DNA of 64,000 nucleotides, taken from contig BEDY01000009.1 in assembly GCA_002335605.1 (NCBI GenBank), positions 372,001-436,000 of the forward strand. Direction: 5' to 3'. Under the pieces are notes generated by a model that saw nothing but the letters and a program-made list of their open reading frames with translations, made no database searches and was not told the DNA's origin. This DNA is from Prillingera fragicola (Eukaryota; Basidiomycota; Tremellomycetes; Trichosporonales; Trichosporonaceae). Below are positions 19,909-31,190 of the stretch, one piece after another. How positions within the stretch are numbered: the first letter of the stretch is position 1; every line of letters begins with the position of its first letter. The position numbers were made by a program, and so were the translations under genes.

Positions 19909-20891
19909 TCACTGGCCAGCAGTGACGGGTCGAGCTATGGTTTTCGGTCTCGGTATGGTGCTCGTAGCGGCGGGGCGACGAGAGGAAGGCGCCCGGCGTC
20001 GAGTAGTTGACCGAGGAGACGTCGCGTCCGGAGCAGGAGACGCGGCAGTGGTGCGAGTGGGCGTAGGAATGAGCTGTGAGGGGGTAATGTTCTGTGGCTC
20101 TACGACGGCTTGAGAACCGAAACTGGTGGGAGTGTTTGTCGAGATTTTGTGGGGAAGAGCTACCGAGGGAGGAGCTGGGGTGGACGGCGTCGGGTCTGCG
20201 GACACAGCTGCTGGGGTGGCCGGGATGCTGGGTGGGACGGCTGGTGTAGAGGCTGGTGCGAGTTGTTGGACGGGGCGTGACGAGCGTGGGCGTGGCACGC
20301 CGTCGATGAAAGAATGCTTGCACTCTGCACAGTCAGCGCACACATGGCCCCACACTCACCGTTGGCCCCGGTGCAGTACCCGTCGCCGGCGTCTGGGGTT
20401 AGCTACAATCGTCACAGGAACGTACTTAGCCATCCATTGCCTGTGTGTGAGCCAAACATCCCATTGCGTTGGACCTACCAGTGCCAGGCTGATTCAGAAT
20501 GTTGAGCGAGTAGTCGACAGCGCGATTGATAATAACAAGTCCCTCATTGCAGGATAAACTTGCCAAAATGTCGCCAAACTCCTGCTGCGCAACACGGTCT
20601 GCGACTGGAAAGACGGTCTCGATCCGATGGTCGGCCACCACAGGGTCCTTCCCTGTGTGCTGCCACCTTGTTCTACTCTGTCAGCCTAACCTTGACCACA
20701 CGCGTCCTCACTGCTGCACTGTGCGATGGGCAATGGCTGCCGCTGCCAGTCCACACCAAATCGCCCGACTATGCGACTGCAGGTTAGAAAAAGGGACCCT
20801 CGACGGGGTTTTTTACCTGGCGCAGAGTCTGAAAGTACTGGTAGGCGATTCTCAAGTCGAACTCGGATTCCACCGTGTCCGTCGTAGTCAT
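19909..20891 (-). CDS. Unrecognised protein with a Pro/Thr-rich tail and microexons
   Basis: Six exons: 20817-20891, 20712-20776, 20479-20666, a 15-nt exon 20426-20440, 20360-20392 (33 nt) and 19909-20324. They close in frame to 263 residues. Introns are 40, 45, 38, 33 and 35 nt, most with CTNAC branch points. The N-terminal 110 residues look folded (start MTTTDTVESEFDLRIAYQYF; then ETVFPVADRVAQQEFGDILA). The short exons then encode a Gly/Cys segment around GDGYCTGAN, and about 135 residues of Pro/Thr/Ser/Ala-rich sequence ending in Arg/Pro. No signal peptide or membrane segment is seen, and I recognise no family. The model depends on splice-signal reading; the absence of in-frame stops and correct phase at all five joins support it. 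Confidence 0.6.
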
Positions 20892-21499
20892 CGAGGAGGG
20901 TCATGGGTAAAGGAGGAATGAGTGAGTGCGAGGATGCGAAGGAAGGTTGCTGGACAGTGATGTTGCACAGTCTCGACAACGTGTTGTGTGATTGTCGTGG
21001 ATCGGCGCGCGACAGGGGGATGCCACAAACTGATCAGCGTGCGAGCCATCAGAAGTCTGGTCAGTGCGCCCCATGCAGATTGCTCGAGCGTGCTCCATGT
21101 CACACACTGTGCCCCACCCGCCTTGCACAGCCATCACGGGTCCGACGTCTGTGCACGGGCGCAGTAGCTGTTGTCATTCGGAACATGATGATCCGATCAT
21201 CATAAATGTGGTGCAACTCACTACAGCAGAGGACAGCGGTGCAGCGGTGCTGACTGGTGCTGTCCACAGTCAGTGCTGCAGGTCCTCAGCCCAGGCAAAG
21301 CGTAATACGTGTCAGATGCATAGGTAAAGACAACTGGGGCAGTGCGGCCAAGTGGTTCACAAAGGGGCCAAGAAAAGGTCGGGAATATTTCATTAGATCG
21401 TACAACGATTCTGCCACTGTCAGCGGTGCAGTGTGCTGCCATTGCTGTACTTACACATCGATGGCGAGCTCCTGTGGGGCCGCGTATGAGGACAGGGGT
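20892..21499. other. Intergenic or unresolved 3' exons of the neighbouring hypothetical gene
   Basis: About 600 bp. Contains a 9-bp inverted repeat (ATGATGATC-C-GATCATCAT, 21187-21205 region) and splice-like signals at 21380-21450 that may belong to the gene whose start is at 22039. I could not build a consistent frame through it. Confidence 0.4.
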
Positions 21500-22039
21500 C
21501 TAAAAGAACTGGGAAACGGCTTTGCGAGGAGCGATACGAGAGGTACGGCGGGCGCCCACATTCATGGTGTGGAGGTTGTCAATGTAGGCGCGGAGAATGC
21601 CAAGTGCCTGGCGCTCGTTGATTCGGGGGTCTGCCAGGCGGCCGATGACAATGTCGAGGTCGGTCTGGTCGCTACTCGAGCTTGTGGGGCTTGCGAGGCC
21701 AGAGTACGAGTTTGCGAGCTCCAACAGGTTGGTGCGCCAAGGGGCCACGGAGCGTGGAGGCACAGGTGGAGGTCGGGACGGAGTATAAGCGGAAAGGTCC
21801 ACCAGGTCCGAGCAGGAAAATTGGAGCAGCTCGGTCGTGATGGGCGCGCTGATGGTGATGCCAGATGGAGCGTACATGGAGGTTTCTGAGGGAGGCGAGG
21901 AGGGTGTGCTCGAACCAGAGCTGCTGAGGTCACTCATAGCCGAGGAGGCCGAAGTGGCAGACGATGAAGAGCCGGCGCGGCGGTGCTTGGAGAGGGTCAC
22001 CCGGCGCTTGATCGTTGAGTAGAGGGGGTCCGACGACAT
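21500..22039 (-). CDS. Hypothetical Ser-rich protein, 3' end uncertain
   Basis: Minimal reading 179 residues from ATG 22039 to the stop at 21500. Residues 1-60 are basic then Ser/Thr-rich (MSSDPLYSTIKRRVTLSKHR). A Pro-rich stretch precedes a helical-looking part near residues 105-160 (PWRTNLLELANSYSGLA; RLADPRINERQALGILRAY). That last part reads like the start of a folded domain that is cut short, so splicing at 21559 (donor GTGGGC) to an exon at about 21477-21497 is likely. A GTAAGT donor follows there, but no downstream frame is convincing. I recognise no family. Function unknown. Confidence 0.45.
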   Translation of the reverse strand: MSSDPLYSTIKRRVTLSKHRRAGSSSSATSASSAMSDLSSSGSSTPSSPPSETSMYAPSGITISAPITTELLQFSCSDLVDLSAYTPSRPPPVPPRSVAPWRTNLLELANSYSGLASPTSSSSDQTDLDIVIGRLADPRINERQALGILRAYIDNLHTMNVGARRTSRIAPRKAVSQFF

Positions 22040-23336
22040 TGTTTTCAGTCTATCAAGAAGTGAGAGTGAGTGAAAGAGAACAGGTTGGGGGTCTTCATCT
22101 TTCAACCTGGCCGTCGGTGTAGTTAAGAGCAACTGCACGCATTGGGCGTTACAGGTCTCAGGCTTCCGAATCTCGGAAGGGCACCATGGCCTGCGGGCGT
22201 CGCCGCTGAACCCACGCATTCCCCTCACTCGCGACCGAGCATCATGCAGGCATCAGCACCGCAACAGCGCAGATTGATTCTCAAAATCGGTACTCGTGGG
22301 CTTGTAGCCTTGTGGGCCTGTAGCCTTGTGGCCACTTGTGGGCGCCGCCGCGCGGCGTCGCAGTACTCTGCGCCGACGGCCTGCGCCGCCCTTGTACCTG
22401 GTGGCACTCTTAATCATTGTGGGGATGCTAATTTTGAAGCTACACCAGCTGTGTCACACAAGCTGCAGGTACAGGCGTATGTACTTGTACTGTACAGGTT
22501 CCAGATGAGAGCCGTAAGGCCGTAAGGTCGGATCTAATTCGGCGATCCATCAAGGGTTTGCTCAATATGACAGGCCTTTGGCGCTTTCACCCGCAGGCCG
22601 TAGGCCAAGGATCGTCAGAAACTGGGCAATCTAAATCAGCGGCAAGCAACTATCGCAGCGCCAAAACGCTTAAGAAACAGGACCTGACGGATACACGGCA
22701 TGTTACAAGATGATGCAGGACCGAAACGGAATGCTCTGGACTTTGGTGAATTGGTGTTGCAATGCCACTCGATTTGACTGACCGAAAGGGTGGAAACTCT
22801 TTTTCGCTAGCAGCATAAGCGGCGATCATGACGGTGTGGGTGGTACCTTTTGACCGAATGGGGCAAAAGCTCCGATCGCGTCATAGGCCCTGGGTGTAGA
22901 GCGGCATCAATTTGGTGTTTCGACTCACTGGGGCCGATTGGGGCTTTGGTTCCGCTGTGCCAAGCTTTGGCAGGACAATACATTCCAAGTGTCGAGGTGC
23001 AGCGTCCGAGGGGCGCAAAACTGTGTGTTGTCCTTGTCCTTGTCCCTGGCCCTCGCCTGGATCAAAGTGTGACGCTGCTGCTGTAGTACGGTGACTGCGA
23101 CGACGGAAGCTAATGTGCCACGTTGTTGCCCTCATTGTTTGGCTTGGCTGACACGAGCAAACGGCTGCGGGGTGGGTGGCCAGGGTCGTTGCCACCACCA
23201 CCGCGAACAAGGTCAATACCGGTGGCGTCACAACTTGGGCGGCGTGACGCTCATTACCAGTGCTGTCTTCCGCTCCATCTCTTGCTATCGTACTTTCCAA
23301 CCATCCATCCATCCACGCCAGAACCATCATTTAACG
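22040..23336. other. Divergent intergenic region with a short tandem repeat
   Basis: 1.3 kb between outward-facing starts. It includes 2.4 copies of a 16-mer at 22296-22333. I see no gene. Confidence 0.5.
22296..22333. repeat. Tandem 16-bp repeat, about 2.4 copies
   Basis: The unit GTGGGC(T/C)TGTAGCCTT occurs twice with one mismatch, and then partially a third time. Confidence 0.85.
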
Positions 23337-24146
23337 ATGGTCAATGCTCTCGCCCTTCTCCCCGTCGTCGGTCTTCTTGCCGCCCAGCAGGTCACTGCCT
23401 ATGACCGCATCTGTCGTGACTATCGTACGGGCCGTGAGTGTTTTTTTATGCGTTGAATACGCACCTCCTGACCATGAACTAACCACCCCAAAGGTCAGTA
23501 CTACTGTTGGTCAACGGGTGCACGTATCGCCATCGGCGTGAGTGTCGGTGTTGGTGTTTTCATCATCTTCAGTCTCATTGGCTTGATGCGTCGCAGGTAT
23601 GTTTCAACAGACTGTGGGTGGTTCCGGGCGCTAACGTGTCGTAGGCAGATGCGCAACAAGATGAAGCAGTACCGCCCTCCTCCCCCCATTGCTGTTGGCG
23701 GCGGTGATCTGAGTGGCAACCCGTACGCCAACAACCCTCCTCCTCCCACCGGAGTGTACGGCAACGACTCGCAGTTTAACGCTCCCGCGGCTCCTCCCGC
23801 CACCTACCAGCCTTCGACGACCCACAACTATGGCAACGACAGCAGTAAGATGGGCAGCACCGGCAACCAGTTTGAGAACCACGACTACGAGTACCAGCAG
23901 GCCATGCAGAACGCCAACAACAGCAGCAACGATGGCGCTCCTCCCAGCTACAACCCTACCACTACCGGTTACTCAGCCCCAGCCGGCCCTCCCCCGGGCG
24001 TCAGCAGCTCGTCGGCCTTTACCCCCAGTTCAAACACGTACTCGCCTCCCGCCCAGGTCGCCCACGGCGCCAACACATCCGACCAGTACTACTCGCCACC
24101 CTCGGGTCCTCCCCCGGGCACCCGCGCAGTCAACGAGAAGAGCTAG
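23337..24146 (+). CDS. Single-pass membrane protein with signal peptide and Pro/Asn/Tyr-rich cytoplasmic tail
   Basis: Exons 23337-23433, 23494-23596, 23645-24146; 233 residues. The signal peptide covers residues 1-21 (ALALLPVVGLLAAQQVTA). A short Cys-containing ectodomain (YDRICRDYRTGRQYYCWS) is followed by one membrane segment (GVGVFIIFSLIGLM) and an RRRQMRNK stop-transfer. The remaining 160 residues are Pro, Tyr, Asn and Ser rich with GPPPG and PPPTG repeats. This is the plan of small fungal plasma-membrane proteins whose Pro/Tyr-rich tails bind WW- or SH3-domain or ubiquitin-ligase adaptors. No PPxY motif is obvious, apart from PPSY. Function not assigned. Confidence 0.8.
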
Positions 24147-24391
24147 ACAGACACGTCGCATCTGCAGCAGCACGGCCTGACACGCCCGCTAATTATTACA
24201 TCTTCCGCCGAGAAGAACCTGATACCCGACACGGCGCAGCTGCAGCAGAGCTAGGCTTTTCCGGAGCGACCCTTCAACGGCGCTCGCTAATTCCTACATC
24301 TTCCGGCCAGTGGCTTTTTATATTGCGGTTACACATGTATGCCGTTTACTATGGCGTCTGCTTACTCCCGCGCGCTCGCTAAAGGCTGTGC

Positions 24392-26597
24392 TTACTCCTT
24401 CTCAGCGCCAGAAATGACGAGCATCTTTTCGAGCATTTCCTCGAGACGCTTTTGCGAGTCCCGCACCTCCTTCCACTCTTGGGCACTGACAGTGACCGTC
24501 GCTCCCTGGTCCGCACGGAACAGCTTGCCGAGCGACTCGGCGTGGCGCTCGCGCTTTGGCGCCACGGGCTTGGGCGGGGCAACCTCTGTGTCCTCGGGCA
24601 GGTCCTTGGGCGCGTCCTTGACGGGGCTCACTGGCGCGGGCACCTCTTGCGGCACGGGGGGAGCGAGGTCGAACGCAGCATGCACGAGGGCTTCGGACCC
24701 GACGCCGAGGAAGGTGTCAAATCTCTGCTTGATCTCGGGCTGGTTGCGCTCGCTGAGGCGGATGGCGCGGTGCACCTGACGGTAGTGGTAGCGTTCGTAG
24801 GCTGAGATGAGGAAGAGGGAGGGAAAGTTGGTCACGCGGATGAGGGCGACGTTGACGCTGTGCAGCGTCTCGGGCGACGCGACCGTGCTGAGGGGTAGGA
24901 GGGTGACGAGGGCGAGAATGTTGAACGGAGGGACGTAGGAGAAGACGGCGTCGGATTTGCAGCCTTCGACCGTCGACACGACGCGCTGGAAGAGGTGCTC
25001 TTGCTGGGCGTTGCTGTTGACGCGCGAAAACTTGTATGAAATCATCGACATCATCATGGTAATGATCAGCGTGCTGCACAGACACGACCAGCTGATGAGA
25101 ATAATGGGGCCGAATGTCTTGTGGAACGACTCGCCGAGGCTAAAGCTGAGCGAGGACGAGCCAAACCAAATCTGAAGCATGAGCCAGGTGATGCGCCTGA
25201 CGGTCCAGTTGTTCTCCTGGTCGCCGCTGGGCGACTTTGCGAGCATCCACAGGCAAAAGCAGACTCCACTAAAGGCAATGGAGACGGCAGCCATAAAGCG
25301 CAAAAAGGTCACAAGCATGCCACCGAGAGCGAGAACGACGACATTGTTCTTGATGAAAAAGAAGACCAGGCGGGGGAAGAGGACGCAGGCGCCGCACGCC
25401 AGAATGTCAAAGGCCTGGTTGGACGTGTTTTCGTTGTGCGTCGCGAGACCAACAATTCGCGTAAAGAAAAACATGAGGAAGATGGCGATAAACGTCAAGT
25501 CGAACGCATTCCACGCGTTGGCGACATAAACGTCCCAGCCATGCTCCTTGGACGCGGCAAATTCGTCAAGAATAAAGCCAACCGTGTAGACGATGAAGAT
25601 GGTCTCGATGGCCGTCGCGTGCTTGAGGCTGCGAGTCGACAGCGCAGCAACAAACAGGATGAGCAGAGTCAGGAAACAGCCAAACTCGATCAGATGGCGC
25701 CAGCGTGGGACACGGAGACGCTGGTAGTCGAGCCATCCAGCCTGGTACGGGTTGTAGACGTAGACCTGAGTAGCTTCCATGTCATCAATGTCGCGGCCCG
25801 CAGCCATGCGCGCACGACGGCGCTTGCGCAGAGTACGGGGCGACACGTAAGAGTCGGGGATCAGCGCACGCGTAGAGACTGGCGCGTAAATCAAGTGACC
25901 ACTGTGCACGAGCCCAACGAGGTGCTGAATCAAAGGCTGCGAGACGACGCGCTTGGCGTTGGAGACAATCATGAGCTCAAGCGCGCTCGAACGCGCCTGG
26001 TCTGCCTCCTCCTTGTCGTCGACCGCGTCCCAGACCGAGTCCGGCGCACCATCAAGAGCACCCCAGGTGTGCACGAGCTCGCTCGTCATGTCGGCTTCGT
26101 CATTGGTGTTGGGATAGTTGCGCAGAATCTTGACTGCACGAGTTAGCTCGGCCACGACACGGTCACGCACTGGCAAGAAGCTCGCAAAACGCGGCACGAG
26201 TGCTCTGGAGAGGCTCATAGCTCAGATCCGCCTTGGCCAGGGAGCTGAATTGAATCCTGAAGATCAGCAAAGCACATATGTCCGCGGCGCACCTGTTGGC
26301 CATCAGCGCGTAGAGAATGGCGCCGAGACAGTGCGACGCGTCCTCATCGCTGTCTGCCTTGGGCGTGTAGCGCTCGACAATAGGACGGACAATGGTATAG
26401 TTGATGCCAGGCGCAGTGAGCTCCTCCCAGCTAAGCGACGAGTCGATGGCGGTCACAATCTCGAGCTGAAGCGCGTGGATGAGGCCATAGACGGTCTTTG
26501 GGCTGCTGGCTTCCTCGGCCGGTGCGGTCGGCTCACTCGCAATCTCTGGAGCGAGGATCGCCGACACGGATGGAGAGACTGGGGTCTGCACAGACAT
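24392..26597 (-). CDS. YVC1: Yvc1-like vacuolar TRP-type cation channel
   Basis: Three exons: 26293-26597, 26171-26256, 24392-26133; 710 residues. The second intron (37 nt, GTGCGT...GAGCTAAC...GCAG) joins ...AFCELLA to IKILRNYPN; without it an incorrect upstream start appears. The N-terminal cytosolic part has VYGLIHALQLEI and ILYALMANR. It is followed by a basic stretch with TQVYVYNPYQAGWLDYQRL and six membrane segments between about residues 255 and 500, with a pore-side WLMLQIWFGSS stretch. The Pro-rich C-terminus ends in a Glu/Lys coiled-coil. Yeast Yvc1 releases Ca2+ from the vacuole under osmotic shock; the same role is inferred. The family assignment rests on overall layout and these stretches. 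Confidence 0.87.
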
Positions 26598-27240
26598 GGT
26601 GTGCGTGCTTGTCAATGCAAAGGAGACTGGGATGTCACACGAGCTACCGTTGCTGGTTGCCTAGGCGAGGTCGTGGCAGGCAGAGTTGGCACAGGCGGTC
26701 CCGTCCCCGTACGCCACCACGCGCGACATCAGGAGAACGGCCAAAGTTCCGGAATGCCCATGATATCCATGATACGTCTATGTTGATCTCCAGTTGCCAA
26801 CAAGAGAGACCGCCAAGTCCTATATTGAGGCAAAAGTGTCGGCGTTTGACAGTATTGTTATCACCCGTCCCCAACGGTGCTTGCTGCGCTCGGCGTGGTG
26901 CTCCAGGCTCTCTGCTCCGATGGCCGTGACCGCCGCGACCGTCGCCTGTTGGCTGCGTCTAGATCGGGTGAAAGGCCGAGAAACGCGGGCGACTTGCCGG
27001 CCACTTGTCGGCGCTCTCGGCTCTGCTCTCGACGCAAGGTACGCTGCCAAACCGGCGCACTCGGCCACCACTCTCTCCCGCGTAGACGACCTCGTCGCCG
27101 CGAGTTGCCGTTGATAGTGCAAATCAGTGCCATTTGAGCCCGAGTCCCCACCGGCGGCGCCCCGCAGGCCGCAAACCATGTAAAGACGACGACATTTCTG
27201 TCTCTGTCTGTTGTTGTTCTATCCCCCCCGCAACTGTGAC
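26598..27240. other. Divergent promoter between channel and D-lactate dehydrogenase genes
   Basis: About 640 bp between outward-facing starts. No TATA box or gene is recognised. Confidence 0.5.
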
Positions 27241-29043
27241 ATGCTCTCGCGCACACTCGCACTTCCTCTTCGCTCATGCGCCCGGGCAGCAGCGCCGGCG
27301 CGCGCTGTTCGTCAGCCCACCATTGCTCGTCAACCATTGCGACAGGCCATGCGCTTTGCATCTTCCGAGGCTGGCCCTAGCAGTCCTGCTCCCAAAAAGG
27401 GCATGGGCCAGCTCTTTACCGCACTCGTCATTACTGGTGCTATTGGCCTGGGATTCCTCGCTGGCTCGATTCGCCCCAGCGTCGACTTGAACTCGCCTGT
27501 GCTCTTGCCTTCCGAGGTCGCCATTGAGCTCCAGAATCGCGTTCAGCCTCGCTACGGCTCGGCGGCAGACTACCACAAGTGTATCGCCGAGATTCGCGAG
27601 CTCTTCGAGTCGCGCGGCAAGGCCGACAATGTCAGCACGGACGAGAGTGACCTTATCACCCATGGCGTCAGCGACTGGAGCTACCACGAGGCCGAGCTTC
27701 CGACCGTGGTCGTGTGGGCCGAGTCGACGGAAGAGGTCCAGGACCTTGTCCGCATCTCGCGCAAGTACCTCGTGCCCATTACTCCCTTCTCCGGTGGTAC
27801 TTCCCTCGAGGGCCACTTTAGCAGCGTAAGTCTCACTGCGCCCGGTCCGCGCTGATGTAACCAGCCCTTTGGCGGTATTTCGCTTGACATGTCCCGCATG
27901 GACAAGATTCTCGACGTCAGCGTCCCCGACGGCATGGCCAAGGTCCAGGCCGGTGTCAAGTGGGAGGACCTCAACGAGAGCCTGGAAAAGCAAGGCATCA
28001 AGCTCTTCTGGCCCATCGACCCCGGACCCGGCGCGACGCTTGGTGGCATGGCTGGCACTGGCTGCTCGGGCACCAACGCCGTTCGCTACGGCACTGCCAA
28101 GGCCGAGTGGTTTATCAACTTGACTGTTGTTTTGCCCACCGGTGAGGTCATCAAGACTCGTTCCGACGCCCGCAAGTCGTCTGCTGGCTTTGACGCAACC
28201 AAAATCTTCCTCGGTGCCGAGGGCACGCTCGGTATTGTCACCGAGGCCACTGTCCGTCTCGCCCCCTTGCTGCCTACCAAGGTGGCCATTGTCAACTTCC
28301 CAACGGTCGAGGACGCTGTCCGCGCTGCCACCGAAGTCGTCAACGCTGGTTACCCCGTTCAGTGCGTCGAGTTTCTCGATGCCCGCACCATGAAGGCAAT
28401 CAACAAGGGTGGCCTTGCCGGCCGCCAGTACCCCGAGACTGAGACTCTGTTCTTCAAGTTCCAGGGCACCGAGTCGATCATGAAGGATGTCGGCAACGAG
28501 GTCAAGGCTCTCACCGCTAAGAATGGCGGCCGCGACTTTGAGTTTTCCAGGACGGACAAGGAGGCCAACGACCTCTGGGCCGGCCGCAAGGCTGCTTTGT
28601 GGTCGGTTCTTGCTCTCCGTGACGACGCCAAGGTGTGGACCACCGACGTCTGTGTCCCCATCTCCAAGCTCCCCCGATTGGTGCACGAGACCACCGAGGA
28701 CTTTGAGCAGCGTGGTCTCGAGGCGTGCCACTTTGGTCACGTCGGAGACGGCAACGTCCACACCCTGGTCTTGTTCTCTGACGACGCGGAGCTCAAGCGC
28801 GTCGAAGTTGCCGTGCACGAGATGGTTGAGCGTGCCATCCGTCTTGGCGGCACTTGCTCGGGCGAGCACGGTGTGGGCTTGGGCAAGATCGAGTACCTCC
28901 CCAAGGAGCTCGGCGATGGCACCGTCAACCTCATGGAGTCGATCAAGCGTACCATTGACCCCCACGATCTGTTCAACCCGGGCAAGATTTACCCCAACAT
29001 CCGCCCTCACCAGCTCAAGGACCACGCTCCTGTCAAGGTTTAA
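27241..29043 (+). CDS. DLD1: Mitochondrial D-lactate dehydrogenase (cytochrome), FAD-dependent
   Basis: Exons 27241-27825 and 27865-29043 (39-nt intron); 587 residues. The basic, acid-free N-terminus (MLSRTLALPLRSCAR) is a mitochondrial presequence, followed by a hydrophobic anchor near residue 65 (ALVITGAIGLGFLAG). FAD-binding type-4 domain motifs are TPFSGGTSLEGHFS (spliced to PFGGISLDMSRM) and PGATLGGMAGTGCSGTNAVRYG. The C-terminal FAD-oxidase domain has CHFGHVGDGNVH and CSGEHGVGLGK. The enzyme oxidises D-lactate to pyruvate and passes electrons to cytochrome c at the inner membrane. Length and motifs match fungal Dld1. The close relative D-2-hydroxyglutarate dehydrogenase is less likely because of the SGGTSLEGH and GEHGVGLGK contexts. 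Confidence 0.93.
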
Positions 29044-29689
29044 AGGACGCAATTCAAAGCGAGCTACCCCTCAGGATGGCTTTTGTAGTAGACGCAGTAG
29101 CAGACATGGATCCTATCAGTGTAAACCGAGCTCGCTCCTCCCTCAAGCGCTAGCATATGTAGACACGTGTATGACACATTCAAGGGCTCGACCAGTAGCA
29201 GACCTGATGCACACCAGGATGAGCCAGTCGACCAGAAGCCTTGTCACGTCAAGCGACTGAGAGTTGGTTGGCACCGCGATTTGCATTGCTGCTTGGGCCG
29301 CGCTACTGTCGACTCGCTGCAGAGTGTACCGGGCGTCGAGTGATCACCATAGAGCGACGCACGATGATGATAAGTCCGTGGACGATGATCCGGAAGATGT
29401 TGCTTCAGTGTGGCGATGCAATCTACACGACGGTGCCGAGGTTGCCGAGATGTCCTTTGGTGTGCTTGGCGTTCCGGCGGTTGTTGCTGCATGACGTTGT
29501 TCCTGGCTGGTTGCTGTGCAGCTCATGGTCATCTCGACGGCGTGCACTACCTCAATGCTGGCATGCCCACTCTGCAGTGTCGACAGGGAGAGTACATATA
29601 CAAGGGACGAGAACACAAGGTTCTTGATCATCAACCGTCTTCTTGACACTACTCATCACTCATCTCCTAACATCATCAACAAACCATCA
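29044..29689. other. Intergenic between DLD1 and VWA-protein genes
   Basis: About 650 bp. Contains the upstream region of the VWA gene, with a TATA-like 'acatatacaa' at 29594-29603, 87-96 bp before its start. No gene seen. Confidence 0.45.
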
Positions 29690-30867
29690 TGCCCGCTCTC
29701 GTAGAGCCTTATGAGCGCCTTGTAAGTCCTCTCGACCTGGTTACCTCGTAGACCAAGCTGACTAGAACCAGCCAAACGTAGGCCAGATGAAATCAGCAAC
29801 CGATGTCGTCAATGCTGTCAGCGGCGCAAAGGACGCACCGTGAGTACACCCTATTGTTGTGCTGCTTCTGACCTCGCAGTCACCGGTACGCAGCAGTCCG
29901 CGAATACGTACAGTGCAAGCTCCGCCGTAACAAGACCCCGCAATACGTGTCGAGCAAACTCGACGCAGTCGAGCTCAAGGTGCCCCAGGACTCAGGGGAC
30001 CAGTTTGTCGAAGTACGCGAGTACTTTAGCTTGCCACCCTCACGACTCTTTGCCAAGGCAACAGCGGCTGCCGCTGCCAACTCTGACCACGGCATCGCCC
30101 CACCTCCCTATGTCGGTGCCGAACCGGTTCCAACAATTCAGATTCCTCCACCAGTGCCCGCCCCAGCTGTAGCTGGCCCTAGCCGTTCTGCAGCTCCCTC
30201 TCCGGCACCACTCAAGATGAACGGCGAGAACGCACTGGAAATGTTGCGCGACTATGACACCGTCTTCCTCATCGACGACAGCAGCAGCATGCAGGGCCGC
30301 CGGTGGAACCAGGCTCTGGCGGCTGTCAAGGGTGTTGTCGGCCAGGCGATGAAGTATGACGAGGATGGCATCGATGTCTACTTTCTCAACAGCGAGCGCC
30401 ATGGCGAGGGCATGAAGAAGCCCGCCGACGTCGACAAGCTCTTTAGCGGTCTCCAGCCCCGCGGCGTCACTCCCACCGGCAAGCGACTCGAGGCGATTCT
30501 TCGCGACTACATGACCAAGCTCGAGGCCGCCGTCTTTGCTGGAAATCCAGACTCTGTTCCTCCCATGAACCTCATTGTCATCACCGACGGCGCACCCACC
30601 GACGACCCTGAAAGCGTCATCATTGCCTATGCCAAGCGCCTCGACCGGGGCGATTTCCCTCTGTCGCAGGTTGGTATCCAGATGGTCCAGGTCGGCAGCG
30701 ACCCCGAGGCGACGCGCGCGCTCGAAGAGCTCGACGACGGTCTGTCTGCCGCCCACGGTATTCGCGACATGGTTGACACTGTGCCATACAAGGGAGACAT
30801 GACGGCCGAGCTCATCATCAAGGTTCTCCTCGGTGGTATCAACCGTCGTCTCGACCGCAGGAAGTAG
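29690..30867 (+). CDS. von Willebrand factor type A domain protein
   Basis: Exons 29690-29722, 29772-29839, 29880-30867; 362 residues. The 11-codon first exon joins through a 49-nt intron to PNVGQMKSATDVV. A Pro-rich linker (about residues 100-150) leads to a VWA domain. Its MIDAS metal site is visible as FLIDDSSSMQG near residue 170, with a second motif Thr in RGVTPTG and the Asp in IVITDGAPTDDP. The end, LGGINRRLDRRK, is basic. There is no signal peptide, so it is intracellular. Such single-VWA fungal proteins act as metal-dependent binding modules in assembly of complexes; the partner is unknown. Identification of the domain is firm, the function is not. Confidence 0.88.
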
Positions 30868-31190
30868 TGTGCTCGATTCTTGTTTCTTGGATTGTATTAC
30901 CATGTACTGTATTTGTATTAGCCTCTGTAAGGCACGTTAATCCCTCTGTACAATGTTATTTAAATTACCGTGTATGAGCCCTGTCCGTCATTGAACTCTG
31001 AAAAATCAAGGTCTCCTGTTCCCAAGCCGCTTTGTCACTTGTCATCCATCCGTTGCACACTTGCATTCACCCATTGCTCGATACCCAGCTCGGCATCCAG
31101 CACGACACGCGGATCACGCGGATTGCAGCTAAAGAGCTGCTCCTACTGCTGCACACAACACGCCGCGCTTCTCAAAACCGAGCTACCAGC
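30868..31190. other. Short intergenic region
   Basis: About 320 bp with the 3' flank of the VWA gene (AT-rich) and the leader of the acidic-protein gene. Nothing else seen. Confidence 0.5.

Noticed and set aside
20888..21103. 71-residue frame directly upstream of the unrecognised gene
   Set aside because: Ends at the start of the next gene without a donor site that would join in frame; more likely leader or promoter.
24392..26218. Channel protein starting at an ATG-like codon at 26218
   Set aside because: That start reads through the 37-nt intron 26134-26170; the conserved N-terminus lies in two upstream exons, and the spliced form closes in frame.
27274..29052. 592-codon open frame antisense to DLD1
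   Set aside because: Mirror of the strong G/C third-position codon bias of the real gene; no start context, domain or splice signals.
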